Source of the DNA: Streptomyces corallincola
Lineage (GTDB): Bacteria; Actinomycetota; Actinomycetes; Streptomycetales; Streptomycetaceae
Length of the DNA stretch: 64,000 nucleotides
Direction: 5' to 3'
Assembly: GCF_019104725.1 (NCBI RefSeq)
Contig: NZ_JAHRXF010000011.1
Location: 82,266 to 146,265, forward strand
Under the pieces are notes generated by a model that saw only the letters and a list, made by a program, of their open reading frames with translations, was not told the origin of the DNA and searched no databases. Both the position numbers and the translations under genes were made by a program. Positions within the stretch are counted from its first letter, which is position 1; each line of letters begins with the position of its first letter. Positions 54,226 through 64,000 of the stretch are shown in pieces.

Positions 54226-54833
54226 GCGACGCGACCCCGCTGCCCGGCAGCCCGTCCGGCCGACCCGACGGCACCCTCCCCGGACCGTCCGGCGCCCCCG
54301 AGGGCGCCGCCGCGGGACAGCCCCGTACCCCGCAGCCCACCGGCGTGGACCTGGCGCGCGTGGCGCTCCGGGCGGCGCGCGAACAGGCCCGCGCGCGGGG
54401 GGAGCAGGCGCGCGAGCGCAAGCAGGCGCGGCGCGGCGGCGGTCTGCGCTCCGGCGCGCGCGCCGACGGACGCGACCCCATGCCGCTCGGCTCGGCCATC
54501 CACCGGTTGATCGACGAGCGCGGCTGGGAGACCCCGGCGGCGGTCGGCGGTGTGATGGGCCGCTGGCCGCAGATCGTCGGCGAGGCGATCGCCCTGCACT
54601 GCACGCCGGAGCGGTTCGACGAGGAGGCGCGGGAGCTGACCGTCCGCTGCGACTCCACCACCTGGGCCACGGAGATGCGGCTGCGCGCGCCGCAGCTGGT
54701 CGCGCGGATCAACCAGGATCTCGGGCACGGTTCGATCCACCGGATCAAGGTCACCGGACCCGGCGGACCGGCCCGCCGCTTCGGCCCGCTGCGGGCCCCG
54801 GGGAGCACCGGCCCCGGCGATACGTACGGGTGA
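54222..54833 (+). CDS. DUF721/DciA-like protein (putative helicase loader)
   Basis: A 203-residue DUF721 protein. The first 85 residues are disordered and Arg/Ala-rich; the DUF721 core spans about 88-180 ([41 protein letters not shown]). DUF721 is the domain of DciA, the helicase operator used by bacteria without DnaC or DnaI. Between recF and gyrB, translationally coupled to recF. A DnaB-loading role is inferred from the family. Confidence 0.85.
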   Translation: MSDATPLPGSPSGRPDGTLPGPSGAPEGAAAGQPRTPQPTGVDLARVALRAAREQARARGEQARERKQARRGGGLRSGARADGRDPMPLGSAIHRLIDERGWETPAAVGGVMGRWPQIVGEAIALHCTPERFDEEARELTVRCDSTTWATEMRLRAPQLVARINQDLGHGSIHRIKVTGPGGPARRFGPLRAPGSTGPGDTYG

Positions 54834-57266
<2,433 letters not shown>

Positions 57267-57309
57267 GTCGGTCCCAGGCTGACCGCACCAGGAAGGATCT
57301 TCACCAGCA

Positions 57310-59904
57310 ATGGCCGACGAGAACACCCCTGTCACCCCCGAAGAGGGCGGCGACATCGTGATGCGCATCGAGCCCGTCGGGCTCGAGACCGAGATGCAGC
57401 GCTCGTATCTCGACTACGCGATGTCCGTCATCGTCTCCCGCGCCCTGCCCGACGTCCGGGACGGTCTCAAGCCCGTCCACCGCCGGGTGCTCTACGCGAT
57501 GTACGACGGCGGTTACCGCCCCGAGCGCGGTTTCTACAAGTGCGCCCGCGTCGTCGGCGACGTCATGGGCAACTACCACCCGCACGGCGACTCCTCCATC
57601 TACGACGCCCTGGTGCGTCTCGCGCAGCCGTGGTCCATGCGGATGCCGCTGGTGGACTCCAACGGCAACTTCGGTTCGCCGGGCAACGACCCGGCGGCGG
57701 CCATGCGCTACACCGAGTGCAAGATGGCGCCGCTGTCGATGGAGATGGTCCGCGACATCGACGAGGAGACCGTCGATTTCACGGACAACTACGACGGCCG
57801 CTCCCAGGAGCCGACCGTCCTGCCGTCCCGCTTCCCGAACCTGCTGATCAACGGCTCGGCCGGTATCGCGGTCGGTATGGCGACCAACATCCCGCCGCAC
57901 AACCTGCGCGAGGTCGCGGCCGGTGCCCAGTGGTCGCTGGAGAACCCCGAGGCCACGCACGAGGAGCTGCTGGACGCGCTCATCGAGCGGATCAAGGGCC
58001 CGGACTTCCCGACCGGCGCCCTGGTGGTGGGCCGCAAGGGCATCGAGGAGGCGTACCGCACCGGGCGCGGCTCCATCACGATGCGCGCGGTGGTCGAGGT
58101 CGAGGAGATCCAGAACCGCCAGTGCCTGGTCGTCACCGAGCTGCCGTACCAGGTGAACCCGGACAACCTGGCGCAGAAGATCGCCGACCTCGTCAAGGAC
58201 GGCAAGGTCGGCGGCATCGCCGACGTGCGTGACGAGACGTCCTCGCGGACCGGCCAGCGCCTGGTCATCGTCCTGAAGCGGGACGCGGTCGCCAAGGTCG
58301 TGCTGAACAACCTGTACAAGCACACCGACCTGCAGACCAACTTCGGCGCCAACATGCTCGCCCTGGTGGACGGCGTGCCGCGCACGCTCTCGCTGGACGC
58401 GTTCATCCGGCACTGGGTCACGCACCAGATCGAGGTCGTCGTACGCCGTACGCGCTTCCGGCTGCGCAAGGCCGAGGAGCGGGCGCACATCCTGCGCGGT
58501 CTGCTGAAGGCGCTGGACGCTATCGACGAGGTCATCGCGCTGATCCGGCGCAGCGACACCGTCGAGATCGCGCGCGGCGGCCTGATGCAGTTGCTGGAGA
58601 TCGACGAGATCCAGGCCAACGCGATCCTGGAGATGCAGCTCCGTCGGCTCGCGGCCCTGGAGCGGCAGAAGATCGTCCAGGAGCACGACGAACTCCAGGC
58701 GAAGATCCGGGAGTACAACGAGATCCTGGCCTCCCCGGTCCGGCAGCGCGGCATCGTCAGCGAGGAGCTGGCGGCGATCGTCGAGAAGTACGGCGACGAC
58801 CGCAAGACCATGCTGGTGCCCTACGACGGCGACATGTCCATCGAGGACCTGATCGCCGAGGAGGACATCGTCGTCACCGTCTCGCGCGGCGGCTACGTCA
58901 AGCGCACCAAGGCGGACGACTACCGGGCGCAGAAGCGCGGCGGCAAGGGGGTGCGGGGCACCAAGCTGAAGGAGGACGACATCGTCGATCACTTCTTCGT
59001 CTCCACCACCCACCACTGGCTGCTGTTCTTCACCAACAAGGGCCGCGTCTACCGCGCCAAGGCGTACGAGCTGCCCGACGCGGGCCGGGACGCGCGCGGC
59101 CAGCACGTGGCGAACCTGCTCGCCTTCCAGCCGGACGAGTCGATCGCCGAGATCCTCGCCATCCGCGACTACGAGGCGGTGCCGTACCTGGTCCTGGCGA
59201 CCAAGGCCGGTCTGGTCAAGAAGACGCCTCTGAAGGATTACGATTCACCCCGCTCCGGCGGTGTGATCGCGATCAACCTGCGCGAGCGGGAGGACGGCAC
59301 CGACGACGAGCTGATCGGCGCGGAACTGGTCTCGGCCGACGACGATCTGCTGCTGATCAGCAAGAAGGCCCAGTCCATCCGGTTCACCGCCTCGGACGAC
59401 ACGCTGCGTCCGATGGGCCGCGCGACCTCCGGTGTGAAGGGCATGAGCTTCCGGGAGGCGGACGAGCTTCTCTCGATGAATGTCGTGCGACCCGGTACGT
59501 TCGTGTTCACCGCGACGGACGGCGGGTACGCGAAGCGGACTCCCGTGGACGAGTACCGCGTCCAGGGCCGCGGTGGTCTCGGCATCAAGGCGGCCAAGAT
59601 CGTCGAGGACCGCGGATCGCTCGTCGGGGCGCTGGTGGTCGAGGAGACGGACGAGATCCTCGCCATCACCCTGTCCGGCGGTGTGATTCGCACGCGAGTC
59701 AGCGGGGTCAGGGAGACGGGCCGTGACACGATGGGCGTCCAACTGATCAACCTGGGCAAGCGTGATGCCGTCGTGGGCATCGCACGCAACGCCGAAGCGG
59801 GACGCGAGGCGGAGGAAGTTGACGGCGACGTGGCCGTGGACGAGTCCGCCGAGGGTGCCGTGACCACCGGCACGGACGAGGGTGAGGCGCCCTCGGCCGA
59901 GTAG
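57310..59904 (+). CDS. gyrA: DNA gyrase subunit A
   Basis: 864 residues. The breakage-reunion domain begins [32 protein letters not shown], with the quinolone-determining segment [19 protein letters not shown] unmodified and the catalytic tyrosine in AAMRYTE. The C-terminal DNA-wrapping beta-pinwheel carries the GyrA box QKRGGKG. An acidic tail ends the protein. RBS AGGAAGGA, 43 bp after gyrB. Confidence 0.98.
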   Translation: MADENTPVTPEEGGDIVMRIEPVGLETEMQRSYLDYAMSVIVSRALPDVRDGLKPVHRRVLYAMYDGGYRPERGFYKCARVVGDVMGNYHPHGDSSIYDALVRLAQPWSMRMPLVDSNGNFGSPGNDPAAAMRYTECKMAPLSMEMVRDIDEETVDFTDNYDGRSQEPTVLPSRFPNLLINGSAGIAVGMATNIPPHNLREVAAGAQWSLENPEATHEELLDALIERIKGPDFPTGALVVGRKGIEEAYRTGRGSITMRAVVEVEEIQNRQCLVVTELPYQVNPDNLAQKIADLVKDGKVGGIADVRDETSSRTGQRLVIVLKRDAVAKVVLNNLYKHTDLQTNFGANMLALVDGVPRTLSLDAFIRHWVTHQIEVVVRRTRFRLRKAEERAHILRGLLKALDAIDEVIALIRRSDTVEIARGGLMQLLEIDEIQANAILEMQLRRLAALERQKIVQEHDELQAKIREYNEILASPVRQRGIVSEELAAIVEKYGDDRKTMLVPYDGDMSIEDLIAEEDIVVTVSRGGYVKRTKADDYRAQKRGGKGVRGTKLKEDDIVDHFFVSTTHHWLLFFTNKGRVYRAKAYELPDAGRDARGQHVANLLAFQPDESIAEILAIRDYEAVPYLVLATKAGLVKKTPLKDYDSPRSGGVIAINLREREDGTDDELIGAELVSADDDLLLISKKAQSIRFTASDDTLRPMGRATSGVKGMSFREADELLSMNVVRPGTFVFTATDGGYAKRTPVDEYRVQGRGGLGIKAAKIVEDRGSLVGALVVEETDEILAITLSGGVIRTRVSGVRETGRDTMGVQLINLGKRDAVVGIARNAEAGREAEEVDGDVAVDESAEGAVTTGTDEGEAPSAE

Positions 59905-59922
59905 CACGAGGAGAGAGTCATC

Positions 59923-60633
59923 GTGAGCGGAGCCACGGGCGCCGGATCGGCCGGTACCTCCACGGGTACGGAGACGGGCGGCGGCCGTGGCTCCGCCGCG
60001 AGCGACCCGCGTACGACCAGCCCGAAGCCGGTGCGACCGGCGTTGGCGGACGCGGTGTCCGCCAAGACGACCGGAACCCAGGGGGGAACCGTGACGGACA
60101 CCCGCGACTCGCAGGCCGCCGAGGGGCAGCCGGCGTCCCCGTTGCCCGGTGAGCGGCGCCCCGAGCAGCCGTCGGGCCCCTACCGGCCCCCGCAGGCGTA
60201 CCCGGCGCAGGCGTCCACCGGGGGCGTACGCCGCCCGCGCACCGGCGCCCGCACCGCGCCCCGCACCCGCAAGGCGCGGCTGCGGGTCGCCAAGGCCGAC
60301 CCCTGGTCGGTGATGAAGGTCAGCTTCCTGCTCTCCATCGCCCTCGGCATCTGCACGATCGTCGCGGCGGCGGTGCTGTGGATGGTCATGGACGCGATGG
60401 GTGTCTTCTCCACCGTGGGCGGCACCATCTCGGAGGCCACCGGCTCCAACGAGGCCAACGGCTTCGACCTCCAGGCCTTCCTCTCCCTCCCCCACGTCCT
60501 CACCTTCACCGCGATCATCGCCGTCATCGACGTCGTCCTCGCCACCGCCCTCGCCACCCTCGGCGCCTTCATCTACAACCTCTCCGCGGGCTTCGTCGGC
60601 GGCGTCGAACTGACCCTGGCGGAGGACGAGTGA
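59923..60633 (+). CDS. DUF3566 membrane protein
   Basis: 236 residues from a GTG behind GAGGAGAGAG. The first 110 residues are disordered (Gly/Thr/Ser, then Pro/Arg-rich). The DUF3566 domain follows (LRVAKADPWSVMKVSFLLSIALGICT) with two helices and the C-terminal YNLSAGFVGGVELTLAEDE. This family lies after gyrA throughout actinobacteria; function is unproven, and it is named only by domain. Confidence 0.9.
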   Translation: MSGATGAGSAGTSTGTETGGGRGSAASDPRTTSPKPVRPALADAVSAKTTGTQGGTVTDTRDSQAAEGQPASPLPGERRPEQPSGPYRPPQAYPAQASTGGVRRPRTGARTAPRTRKARLRVAKADPWSVMKVSFLLSIALGICTIVAAAVLWMVMDAMGVFSTVGGTISEATGSNEANGFDLQAFLSLPHVLTFTAIIAVIDVVLATALATLGAFIYNLSAGFVGGVELTLAEDE

Positions 60634-60685
60634 CCAGCCCCCCGAGCTGACCGGCCACCCCGCCGCCCGCCCCCGGGAACCGATT

Positions 60686-60714
60686 TTGGGACTGCCCCTC
60701 TCGTGCGCTAATCT
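60686..60714 (+). promoter_or_regulatory. Candidate tRNA-Ile promoter
   Basis: TTGGGA (60686-60691), a 17-base spacer and TAATCT (60709-60714), 41 bp before the mature tRNA; a good vegetative promoter for this genome type. Confidence 0.6.
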
Positions 60715-60754
60715 TCAGGAGTCAGCGCGCGGGACACACCCCGCAGAGCGCGGC

Positions 60755-60828
60755 GGGGCTATAGCTCAGTTGGTTAGAGCGCATCCCTGATAAGGATGAG
60801 GCCACAGGTTCAAATCCTGTTAGCCCCA
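60755..60828 (+). tRNA. tRNA-Ile (anticodon GAT)
   Basis: A 74-nt cloverleaf: acceptor stem GGGGCTA/TAGCCCC, D-arm GCTCAGTTGGTTAGAGC, anticodon loop CTGATAA with GAT at 60789-60791, T-arm ACAGG/CCTGT around TTCAAAT. The discriminator is A and CCA is not encoded. Position downstream of gyrA is typical. Its 3' half is the attachment core of the adjoining island. Confidence 0.96.
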
Positions 60829-60857
60829 CAGTGGCGTAACGCCTGGTCGGATGGCCG
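60786..60857. repeat. Left copy of the attachment repeat (in tRNA-Ile)
   Basis: Starts in the anticodon arm and runs 29 bp past the tRNA; matches 63093-63164 at 69 of 72 positions. Confidence 0.85.
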
Positions 60858-60883
60858 GTAGATCATGACGATCTACCGGCCAT
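60851..60883. terminator. tRNA-Ile terminator hairpin
   Basis: Perfect 14-bp stem ATGGCCGGTAGATC/GATCTACCGGCCAT, loop ATGAC, 22 bp after the tRNA. It is missing from the right-hand copy of the repeat. Confidence 0.8.
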
Positions 60884-61001
60884 TCGCGTTTGTGAGCCCT
60901 GCTCCCCCGTAACGTGTTCTGCCCGACCGCCGGATGGCCGTCGTCGAGTGGCGGCGGGTCGAAGGCCCGGACCCGGGCTGACAAGGCCAAGTGGCGCGAC
61001 G

Positions 61002-61388
61002 ATGACGAGCATCGCGGACTGCGTGGCGTCCGGCCGGGGATACCGCTGCAACGAGCAGACGCAGACGGTCTCCCGCGTCGAGGCGAGTCCGACGGTTGCG
61101 GCGGGGCTCGGTGTTGAGGAAGGCGTCGAGGTGTACGTGCTGGCGCGGCTGGTAAAGGAGGGCGAGCAGCCCACCCACACGCTGACCGGGGCGGCGGCCG
61201 TGTCGGACGAAGCGAAGCTTTTGCAACTCCCCTCGGGGGAACCCGTGGTCGAGTTGCACCGGACCACCTGCACGGCCTCTGGCACAGTGGTGGAGTTCGC
61301 CATCGGAGTGCACGCCGCCTCGCGCTTCGCGTGGGAGTACGACTTCAAGGTGCCGGACTCGGCCAGGGACGGGGAAGCGCGGAAGTGA
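61002..61388 (+). pseudogene. GntR/UTRA-family regulator remnant
   Basis: About 128 residues from the ATG at 61002, matching only the effector-binding UTRA half of a GntR regulator: VSRVEASPTVAAGLGVEEGVEVYVLARL, then PSGEPVVELHRTTCTASGTVVEFAIGVHAASRFAWEYDF. The DNA-binding winged helix is absent, and about 40 residues expected between EQPTHT and LTGAAAVSDEAKLL are missing, suggesting an internal in-frame deletion. In actinomycete integrative elements such regulators (KorSA type) control transfer genes. It overlaps the next gene by GTGA. Confidence 0.65.
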
Positions 61389-62050
61389 TCTCAGCACAGG
61401 ACTGGGCCGACACGCGGTGCCTCTGGGACTACCACCAGATGGGGCACGATGCGCTGCCCTGTTCAGTCGCGGTCGGCTTGGGAAGCCATGACCTGGGGGT
61501 GGCCGACACCGCCGTTGATCTCTACCGGCGGGGCATGGCGCCCCTGCTCGTCTTCACCGGAGCCACCAGCCCCACGACGCGCGAGCGCATGCCCCGGGGC
61601 GAGGCCGTGCACTACCGCGAGCGGTCACTGGAACTCGGCGTGCCCAGCTCCGCGGTCCTCGTCGAGCCGCGCGCCCGCAACACGGGTGAGAACATCCGCT
61701 TCTCCCGGGCGCTGCTCGAAGAGGCGGGAGTGGACGTGGCATCCATCCTCCTGATCAGCAAGCCGTACGAGGAGAGGCGGGCGTACGCCACGGCACGCAC
61801 ACTCTGGCCTGAAGTGGAGATCATCAGCGCGTCCACTCCGATGACGCTGGAGGACTACATCGACTCCATCGGCGACGCGCGCTTGGTGATCGACATGCTG
61901 GTTGGAGCACTTCAGCGGCTTCTGATCTACCCGGAACAGGGCTTCATGATCAGCCAGCACGTACCCGACGACGTTCTCCAGGCGTATGACCGCCTGCGCC
62001 AACGAGGTTTCACCAGCCGACTCCTCCGGAGCGACGCGACCTCTTCGTGA
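61385..62050 (+). CDS. YdcF/DUF218-family protein
   Basis: 221 residues from the GTG overlapping the GntR remnant. DUF218 features: the N-terminal strand SVAVGLGSHDLGVADTAVDLYRRG, TGATSPTTR, and the ARNTGENIRFSRALLEEAGV motif. Family members may bind SAM or act on small molecules; no reaction is established. There is no signal peptide or membrane helix, unlike SanA/ElyC relatives, so it should be cytoplasmic. The same GntR-YdcF pairing is common near actinomycete integrative elements, as far as I recall. Confidence 0.78.
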   Translation: MISAQDWADTRCLWDYHQMGHDALPCSVAVGLGSHDLGVADTAVDLYRRGMAPLLVFTGATSPTTRERMPRGEAVHYRERSLELGVPSSAVLVEPRARNTGENIRFSRALLEEAGVDVASILLISKPYEERRAYATARTLWPEVEIISASTPMTLEDYIDSIGDARLVIDMLVGALQRLLIYPEQGFMISQHVPDDVLQAYDRLRQRGFTSRLLRSDATSS

Positions 62051-62330
62051 CCCCCGAAGTTCCTCTGCACCCAAGTCGCATGGGGCCAGTTGTTACAGCT
62101 TTCTCTACCTCATCAAGCCCCGGCTGCACCCCGCTCCGCCGGGCGTGAGGTGATCACCTCAGGGCGGCCCCCGGTCAAGGCGATGCCTCCGGCGGGGGAT
62201 CGGCCGACACCGGGGGCGAGGGGGGCACCGCTGCCGAGCGCGGGTTCGTAGGGGTGCGTGGGGCGATGGCGGACGGGATGGGAGCTGGGGAGGGTAGTAG
62301 GCGAGATGGCTTTCACCGCAGGTCGCAGCG

Positions 62331-62867
62331 CTAGACATCGGTGCGCAACGCCTGTCTGGCAGTCTCCTGAAACACTCTGATCTGGGCCCTTTTGGCGTCG
62401 GCTGCCGCTCTGAACCGGGCTTGCTGATCTCCATGTACGGAACCAGTCCTAATAGAGTCGCGTGCCCACTCGGTGCAAATGAGATGCCAGGCTCTCATAG
62501 CATCGTGTAGTGACTCGGCTTTGGCTGCGACGCTGGTCGGGCCCATCATGCACACGCGCGACGCCGTAGCACTAAGGTCCACCCAGCCTTGGTGAATCTC
62601 GATCAGGCAGTCCCGCCAGGCATCGGATGAGGTCCCAGGTGCCGTCAGCTCGTCAAAGAGCTTCCACAACATGCCATTGAGTGCGCGTACTGTCGATATG
62701 TAGGCGGTGTAAGCCTCGATACGAGCATCGTGCACCCGCCTTGATCGCTCTTCTAGGAGCTGTTCACGCTGGTGTCGTCTCTGACCGTTGATCGATATCC
62801 ATCCACCGCCCAGACCGCCGAGAGCCCCGACAATGGCTCCACAAATTCCCACCACAGATGCGTCCAT
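62331..62867 (-). CDS. Hypothetical membrane-anchored protein, atypical composition
   Basis: A 178-residue protein of unknown function. One N-terminal helix (VVGICGAIVGALGGLGGGWISI) is followed by a charged helical region starting GQRRHQREQLLEERSRR, probably coiled coil and cytoplasmic. Codon use is unlike the neighbours: many A/T-ending and rare codons (CTA, AGA, AGG, TCA), pointing to transfer with the island. No Shine-Dalgarno is seen. Similar short anchored proteins are common in streptomycete islands. Confidence 0.65.
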   Translation of the reverse strand: MDASVVGICGAIVGALGGLGGGWISINGQRRHQREQLLEERSRRVHDARIEAYTAYISTVRALNGMLWKLFDELTAPGTSSDAWRDCLIEIHQGWVDLSATASRVCMMGPTSVAAKAESLHDAMRAWHLICTEWARDSIRTGSVHGDQQARFRAAADAKRAQIRVFQETARQALRTDV

Positions 62868-63233
62868 AAGCGATTTATGAGCTACTTCGGCTACTCATAA
62901 TCTCGAGGACGCCGATCGGTAGCGGCACTGCAGGAAGAGTGGACCTGGTGGATCTGTCAAGCCTACCGATGGCCGCTGGCACCAACGACTGACACCAACA
63001 CCTGCGGCCACCGAAGGTCGCCGCTGCGCTACCACAGACGGTCTGCCGAGGACCATCTCCGGTTGATCGACGTCCCAACGCCCTCTGATCGACCTGATAG
63101 GGATGAGGCCACAGGTTCAAATCCTGTTAGCCCCACACTGGCGTAACGCCTGTTCGGATGGCCGTCGTTGAGTGGCGGCGGGGCGAAGGCCCCGGCCGGG
63201 GTGACGCGGGGCTGGGCCTTGTGGGGGGAGCCG
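62868..63233. other. Island end and right attachment copy, no gene
   Basis: 366 bp of moderate GC with no credible gene up to the repeat at 63093-63164, then 69 bp resembling the sequence after 60940 (GTCGTxGAGTGGCGGCGGG). Confidence 0.55.
63093..63164. repeat. Right copy of the tRNA-Ile attachment repeat
   Basis: Carries the anticodon loop and T-arm half of tRNA-Ile without the 5' half, so it is not a functional tRNA. Three differences from the left copy. Homology jumps at CGGATGGCCG to sequence that on the left lies 83 bp further on. Confidence 0.85.
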
Positions 63234-63359
63234 TCAGCGCTTGGGCGGGATCAGGAAACCCCGTGCGGGCTTCGGCTGTGGGTCACGCGAGTCGGGCTGC
63301 CGCGCCCGCTTCCACGCGGCAACCAGCTGGGCGTACCTCGGGTCGGTCCATTCGGACAT
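63234..63359 (-). CDS. Small hypothetical protein, 41 residues
   Basis: A 41-residue frame beginning MSEWTDPRYAQLVAAWKRAR and ending GFLIPPKR, with GGAGGTGCCC directly before the ATG, a near-ideal ribosome site. Codons favour G/C in the third position, as in real genes here. The product is soluble and charged with a Pro-rich tail; I do not recognise a family. It is adjacent to the island's right border and may be cotranscribed with the gene upstream of it (63420-63824). Confidence 0.6.
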   Translation of the reverse strand: MSEWTDPRYAQLVAAWKRARQPDSRDPQPKPARGFLIPPKR

Positions 63360-63419
63360 GGGCACCTCCGGGGCTCAGGCTACGGGAGGCTGGGGGTTCG
63401 GCATCGGTGGAGACGGCCT

Positions 63420-63824
63420 TCAGGCTGCCACGTCCACCTGTTCCAAGGCCCACGGCAGCTGATCGGCCAGTACAGCCCACTCAAGGATCGCTCCGGTCGA
63501 GGCGACCACGCGCACGATGGCTGCCCGGGGGCTCACCGACCAGATTTCCCGGCCCTTGGGCTGTCTTGGAGCCGTTGAATCGACTTCTGTGATGCGGACC
63601 ACGATCCCGCCCATCGTGATACGTCCGGGCGCCAGCTCCGCAGTGCTGTGCGTCCAACGGTCCGACGCCCAAGGGTGACTGCCGGACAGGATGCGGAGGC
63701 CGCACACGACCTTTCCCTGCTTGGCCAGTCGTTCGCCCCGCCGCCTGACGATGCGGCCGCCTGCCAGTCCTCCCAGCACGCCTCCCAGCACGCCTCCCAG
63801 CACATTCCCGAACAGGCCCAGCAT
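63420..63824 (-). CDS. Hypothetical protein with N-terminal membrane segment
   Basis: 134 residues from the ATG giving MLGLFGNVLGGVLGGVLGGL, with GAGGAGG eight bases upstream. A Gly/Leu/Val-repeat hydrophobic segment (residues 2-23) is followed by an RRRGER cluster and a beta-rich domain ending AVLADQLPWALEQVDVAA. It loosely resembles the DUF2550 layout (one helix, then a basic start and beta domain), but I would not name it. The repeated codons for GGVLG match the short DNA repeat at 63772-63803. Confidence 0.6.
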   Translation of the reverse strand: MLGLFGNVLGGVLGGVLGGLAGGRIVRRRGERLAKQGKVVCGLRILSGSHPWASDRWTHSTAELAPGRITMGGIVVRITEVDSTAPRQPKGREIWSVSPRAAIVRVVASTGAILEWAVLADQLPWALEQVDVAA

Positions 63825-63936
63825 GTGGCCTCCTCGGCATCGGAACACAGTGCAGCGCAGGTTGCCCGGGCCCCGGGCGTGGTCTCTGTGGGTTGGAGCG
63901 GCGGGGCGCGGTGGCCGTTCGGGGGGACGGGCGAAA

Positions 63937-63974
63937 CCCGACCGCTGGTGACGGGGGATGCACCAGCGGTCGGG
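63937..63974. terminator. Strong hairpin at the right edge
   Basis: Perfect 14-bp stem CCCGACCGCTGGTG/CACCAGCGGTCGGG with a 10-nt loop. Probably ends a gene entering from the right. Confidence 0.7.
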
Positions 63975-64000
63975 TCGGAAGGGCGGCGGGTAGGGGAAGA

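Larger units (their letters stand above)
60786..63164. mobile_element. tRNA-Ile-flanked remnant of an integrative element
   Basis: The segment from the tRNA-Ile anticodon arm to a second copy of the same 72 bp (60786-60857 and 63093-63164, 69/72 identical). A tyrosine-integrase element inserting at the tRNA 3' half would leave exactly such borders. Between them lie a damaged GntR gene, a YdcF-like gene and a low-GC hypothetical gene. No integrase, excisionase, replication or tra gene remains, so it is probably immobile. Confidence 0.7.

Noticed and set aside
62875..63120. 81-codon leftward frame in the island
   Set aside because: No ribosome site, no motif, and it crosses into the att repeat, so it is unlikely to be expressed.
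60786..63164. Second tRNA-Ile gene at 63093
   Set aside because: The right copy lacks the acceptor 5' strand, D-arm and 5' anticodon stem, so it cannot fold as a tRNA; it is an att-type repeat.

Overview
The window is a very GC-rich actinobacterial chromosome segment, almost certainly from a Streptomyces, centred on the replication origin. The evidence is GC-dominated third codon positions, many GTG starts, the order rpmH-dnaA-oriC-dnaN-gnd-recF-DUF721-gyrB-gyrA, an origin with about twenty DnaA boxes, and a dozen perfect copies of the streptomycete parS palindrome GTTTCACGTGAAAC.

Layout. 0-12 kb: accessory metabolic, regulatory and transport genes (DUF5326, cupin, holin-like membrane protein, LMW phosphatase with a PLP gamma-lyase, LysR, NUDIX, globin-reductase fusion, acetyltransferases, GlcG/HbpS protein, an MFS/MarR divergent pair, a serine hydrolase). 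12-25 kb: dnaB, a MATE exporter, the rplI-rpsR-ssb-rpsF operon, a candidate MITE, femX with an alanine-racemase-like gene, a GT87-like membrane protein and a class A penicillin-binding protein. 25-40 kb: padR with ino1, an MFS gene, cca, a DUF6049-like membrane protein with murJ and a MurJ-linked pseudokinase, sigM with its anti-sigma gene, and trxB-trxA behind a SigR-type promoter. 40-47.5 kb: a GNAT gene and the leftward set rpmH-rnpA-yidD-yidC-jag-rsmG-parA-parB. 47.5-60.7 kb: dnaA, oriC, dnaN, gnd, recF, a DUF721/DciA-like gene, gyrB, gyrA, a DUF3566 gene and tRNA-Ile(GAT). 60.8-63.2 kb: a small island bounded by tRNA-Ile and a 72-bp copy of its 3' half, carrying a decayed GntR gene, a YdcF-like gene and a low-GC hypothetical gene. 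The right end has two small hypothetical genes.

Together this is the core replication, segregation and envelope-biogenesis neighbourhood. DnaA, DnaB, SSB, the clamp, RecF, a putative helicase loader and gyrase lie around oriC. ParA and ParB act on the parS array, which here lies entirely on the dnaB side of oriC. FemX, the penicillin-binding protein, MurJ and its pseudokinase serve peptidoglycan assembly. SigM and the SigR-controlled thioredoxin genes link envelope and thiol stress. Most of the region is ordinary and conserved. The least ordinary parts are parS sites built into long hairpins and an 18-bp tandem, the tRNA-Ile island remnant with a rearranged second border, the MITE-like element, DnaA-box-like clusters outside oriC, and a few very small genes. 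I saw no CRISPR array, no rRNA and no intact transposase or integrase.
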